DNA from: Caldora sp. SIO3E6
Lineage (GTDB): Bacteria; Cyanobacteriota; Cyanobacteriia; Cyanobacteriales; Coleofasciculaceae
Assembly: GCA_010672185.1 (NCBI GenBank)
Contig: JAAHHL010000345.1
Span: 1 to 7,116 of the forward strand
Reading direction: 5' to 3'
DNA length: 7,116 nucleotides
Below, one piece after another: positions 5,043 to 7,116 of this stretch. The notes beneath the pieces are model-generated. The model saw only the letters and a list, made by a program, of their open reading frames with translations. It made no database searches and had not been told where the DNA came from. Both the position numbers and the translations under genes were made by a program. The stretch's first letter is position 1. Every line of letters starts with the position of its first letter.

Positions 5043-5102
5043 TAAGCGTGGAATTGGAATAATTTCTCCCTCAATTGCCTTCAGACGCCTTCGGAATCCA
5101 TC

Positions 5103-6824
5103 ATGAAGTTACGCTTATTTTTTTCTACCCTGGTTGCCATCGTTATTGTACTCCTGCTAAGTGCTGGGTGGGGCTTTTTCTGGTTAACTTCCCAGAGTCC
5201 ACTGAATTTACTGCGGGAAATGCCTCTAACCAAACCCTCTGCTGCTATCTTTGTACCAAAACAGGCATCAGTAATGACCTCACTGCTGGTAAATCCGGAT
5301 CGTTTGGAGGAATTTCGGCAACTAGTAGCCAAACCCTTGAATCGAGGACAATCCCGTGCTCAGTTGAACCAACTGGAAAAAAGTCTGTTGGAAAATGCCA
5401 GTGTTGATTTAGACTATCGGCGAGATATCCAACCCTGGCTAGGGGATGAAATCACTCTAGCGGTAATCTCCTTAGACTATGACCGCAACCCGGAAAATAA
5501 TCTGCAACCTGGGTACTTGTTAGCCGTTACTACCAAAGATGCCGAAAAAGCGCGGGAGTTTTTGCAACTGTTTTATTCCAAGCAGGCGATTGCCGGTATG
5601 GCCAATATTGCTTTTGAACAGTACAAAGGTGTTAGCCTGATCTATCGCCGTCCTTTAGGAGCAGTAGCAGCATCTATTTTAGGTAGTAACTCCAGCAACA
5701 TACCAGAAACTTTAACCAGTGCTGTAGTGGGCGATCGCTTTGTCTTGTTTGCCAATCATCCCAAAGTATTGAAAGCTGCCATCAATAATGTCCAAGCAGC
5801 CAATCTCAGTTTAGATAACGATGGTGTCTACCAGCAAACATTACAAACCCTCACCGAACCGAGAATTGGTCTAAGCTTTGTTAATATCCCTGCTTTAGCG
5901 GCTTGGATTTCCCATCAACCAACCTTAGTACGAGATAGCTTGCAGGGTTCGGAAACTCTAGCGGTGGCTCTTTCTTTGAATCCTCAGGGGTTACTGGCAA
6001 AAACTGCTTTAGTTGGTACTCAGCCAAGTGAACTCAGTCTTAATCCCGTCTTAGAGGAGCCAGTCAATGCCCTCAAGTATATTCCCGCTTCCAGTGCTTT
6101 AGCTGTTGCTGGTACTGATTTAAACCAATTTTGGGAGCGTCTGTCTACGGGAGCAGAAAGGGATGAATTGCTCAAAGCACTGCTGAACCAATACCTTAAC
6201 CGTTTGCAATCTAATTTGAAAGTGCAACTACCTCAGGATATTTTCAGCTGGGTACAAGGGGAATATGCCATCTCACAGTTGCCTCGTCGCGATAAAGCTA
6301 ATCCCGATTGGCTTTTTGTTGCCGAAAAAACTGACAAAGAAGCAGCTCAAGAGTCTATTGAGTATTTAGACAATCTTGCTAAGGAGCAAGGATTGAGTGT
6401 CGGGATTTTGCCTCTGGGAGAACAAACCATGACCGTCTGGACAAAATTGACGACATCTGGTAAGCGAAACCGCTTGATGAAGTTAGAAGCAGAGGTTTAT
6501 GGAGTTCATGCAGAGGTAGGAGATTATGAAATTTTCAGCAGTTCAGTTGATGCAATGGATCAAGCATTAGGGAAAAGAGCCAAGTCACTATTAAATACTA
6601 AGAACTTCCAAGAAGCGATCGCTCCGTTACCTAGTGCCAATGACGGCTATTTGTATATCGACTGGAGACAAAGTGAAGCTTTCCTCAAGGAGCAGTTACC
6701 AATTGTACGAGTATTGGAGCTAGTAGCAAAACCCTTATTTGACCATTTGCGATCGCTTAGTCTGAGCAGTTACGGTATCGACAATGGTATTCAACGGAGC
6801 GATTTATTTTTCCGTTTAGATTAG
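5103..6824 (+). CDS. DUF3352 domain-containing membrane-anchored protein
   Basis: A 573-residue protein of the cyanobacterial DUF3352 family; function unknown. It opens with MKLR and one hydrophobic helix (about 5-29, FFSTLVAIVIVLLLSAGWGF), an uncleaved signal anchor placing the rest outside the cytoplasm. No catalytic motif is visible. The body shows a two-fold internal repeat: P-SAAIFVPKQASV (45-57) with ALKYIPASSALAV (323-335); DIQPWLGDEITLAV (108-121) with DIFSWVQGEYAISQ (379-392); GYLLAVTTKDAEKAREFL (137-154) with DWLFVAEKTDKEAAQESI (402-419); VVGDRFVLFANHPKVLKAAI (208-227) with EVGDYEIFSSSVDAMDQAL (471-489). The ATG at 5103 puts the positive residues just before the helix; the ribosome binding site is poor. 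Three HIP1 sites lie inside the gene. It diverges from the Uma2 gene and has no operon partner in the window. Confidence 0.92.
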   Translation: MKLRLFFSTLVAIVIVLLLSAGWGFFWLTSQSPLNLLREMPLTKPSAAIFVPKQASVMTSLLVNPDRLEEFRQLVAKPLNRGQSRAQLNQLEKSLLENASVDLDYRRDIQPWLGDEITLAVISLDYDRNPENNLQPGYLLAVTTKDAEKAREFLQLFYSKQAIAGMANIAFEQYKGVSLIYRRPLGAVAASILGSNSSNIPETLTSAVVGDRFVLFANHPKVLKAAINNVQAANLSLDNDGVYQQTLQTLTEPRIGLSFVNIPALAAWISHQPTLVRDSLQGSETLAVALSLNPQGLLAKTALVGTQPSELSLNPVLEEPVNALKYIPASSALAVAGTDLNQFWERLSTGAERDELLKALLNQYLNRLQSNLKVQLPQDIFSWVQGEYAISQLPRRDKANPDWLFVAEKTDKEAAQESIEYLDNLAKEQGLSVGILPLGEQTMTVWTKLTTSGKRNRLMKLEAEVYGVHAEVGDYEIFSSSVDAMDQALGKRAKSLLNTKNFQEAIAPLPSANDGYLYIDWRQSEAFLKEQLPIVRVLELVAKPLFDHLRSLSLSSYGIDNGIQRSDLFFRLD

Positions 6825-6852
6825 TTCTCGGTTAGCAGTTCCCCGACTTCTT

Positions 6853-6877
6853 CCTTTGTGCCCTCTGTGTCTTTGTG
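6853..6877. repeat. Degenerate CTTTGTG short repeat
   Basis: Three imperfect units, CCTTTGTG, CCCTCTGTG and TCTTTGTG, lie in tandem about 30 bases after the DUF3352 stop. Period 8-9, with one indel. It looks like a decayed short tandem repeat of the kind seen elsewhere in the window. Confidence 0.5.
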
Positions 6878-6923
6878 GTTCACTCAATTACAATGAATCT
6901 AGTGGACTGACACATCTAAAAAT

Positions 6924-7001
6924 GTAGGTTGGGTGAAACGGAGTGAAACCCAACGCAGCACACGACCTTGTTGGGTTGCGCTATCGCTACACCCAACCTA
7001 C
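6924..7001. repeat. 78-bp REP/MITE-like hairpin element
   Basis: Perfect 12-bp terminal inverted repeats, GTAGGTTGGGTG (6924-6935) and CACCCAACCTAC (6990-7001), enclose a second perfect 8-bp inverted pair, AACCCAAC (6947-6954) and GTTGGGTT (6970-6977), with a 15-nt loop. The GGTTGGGT/ACCCAACC core thus appears in nested form, and the RNA or single strand could fold over the whole length. This GTAGGTTGGGTG...CACCCAACCTAC type is a familiar dispersed intergenic element. It encodes nothing and no target-site duplication is obvious. Confidence 0.75.
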
Positions 7002-7116
7002 TTATTCTATTATTTTGTGGTAGTATTATTTTATAATGGGTAAAGTGTGAGCCATATAAACTCATTGAGGAAGAAAAATTGTTTCAACAATGAGGACTCT
7101 CAGTCTCACCTCTTGG

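Larger units (their letters stand above)
4763..5102. other. Repeat-rich gap between divergent Uma2 and DUF3352 genes
   Basis: This 340-bp region holds no credible gene. It contains a 9-mer array (4801-4854), a weak minus-strand promoter for the Uma2 gene, a heptamer array (4964-5033) and a candidate DUF3352 promoter (5013-5042). Short open frames across the 9-mer array on both strands, such as 4770-4958 plus and 4689-4886 minus, are artefacts of a repeat whose length is a multiple of three. Confidence 0.6.
6825..7116. other. Right-end non-coding region
   Basis: These 292 bases contain no supported gene. They hold a degenerate CTTTGTG repeat, a 78-bp hairpin element, a plus-strand TATAAT at 7032-7037 without a clear -35, and a small palindrome ATTGTT-TC-AACAAT (7078-7091). 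An ATG at 7090-7092 opens a nine-codon frame (MRTLSLTSW) that runs off the edge; it could begin a gene, but nothing confirms it. Confidence 0.5.

Noticed and set aside
5075..5407. Plus-strand 110-codon frame overlapping the DUF3352 start
   Set aside because: Shadow of the real gene in another frame; no recognisable domain, and DUF3352 coding similarity is clear in the other frame.
1..7116. tRNA, rRNA, riboswitch or insertion sequence
   Set aside because: No cloverleaf with TTCGA-type T loop, no rRNA-like sequence, no recognisable riboswitch core and no transposase frame was seen by eye. A covariance-model search would be needed to exclude small RNAs.

Overview
This window is cyanobacterial chromosome. 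The clearest marker is the HIP1 octamer GCGATCGC, which I find seven times (960, 1417, 3004, 3980, 5731, 6615, 6749), about once per kilobase and always inside genes. The gene content agrees: a soluble cyanobacterial-type histidine kinase, a cyanobacterial-type HrcA, an Uma2/DUF820 protein, a DUF3352 protein and a DUF433/DUF5615 pair. The intergenic regions carry short tandem heptamer arrays, as in large filamentous cyanobacteria. I cannot name the genus.

Layout. 1-1120 (minus): the N-terminal 373 codons of a histidine kinase whose ATPase domain lies off the left edge. 1121-1361: a gap with a nested inverted repeat and an AATTCTC heptamer array ending at the hrcA stop. 1362-2438 (minus): hrcA, the heat-shock repressor. 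2439-2771: a 333-bp gap with a candidate hrcA promoter beside a fragment of an ATGACAA heptamer array, an orphan plus-strand promoter-like site, a weak terminator and a GCCTCCT array. 2772-3131 (minus): a single-domain rhodanese. 3301-3875 (plus): a predicted VapBC-like toxin-antitoxin pair overlapping by ATGA. 3941-4762 (minus): an Uma2-family protein. 4763-5102: a 340-bp gap with a 9-mer array and a 10-unit ATGACAA-type array that ends 3 nt before a perfect TATAAT. 5103-6824 (plus): a membrane-anchored DUF3352 protein with a visible two-fold internal repeat. 6825-7116: no gene supported; a degenerate CTTTGTG repeat and a 78-bp hairpin element.

The genes do not form one pathway. hrcA and the kinase lie in tandem on the minus strand, but 240 bp separate them, so co-transcription is uncertain. 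The toxin-antitoxin pair is the only clearly coupled operon. The Uma2 and DUF3352 genes are divergent and share the repeat-rich gap.

I see no obviously new multi-gene defence or biosynthetic system. The best leads are: (a) the same heptamer family placed just upstream of consensus -10 boxes at two different genes; (b) Asn in place of the usual first Asp in the PIN-like toxin; (c) the nested inverted repeat between hrcA and the kinase; (d) the duplicated architecture of the DUF3352 protein.
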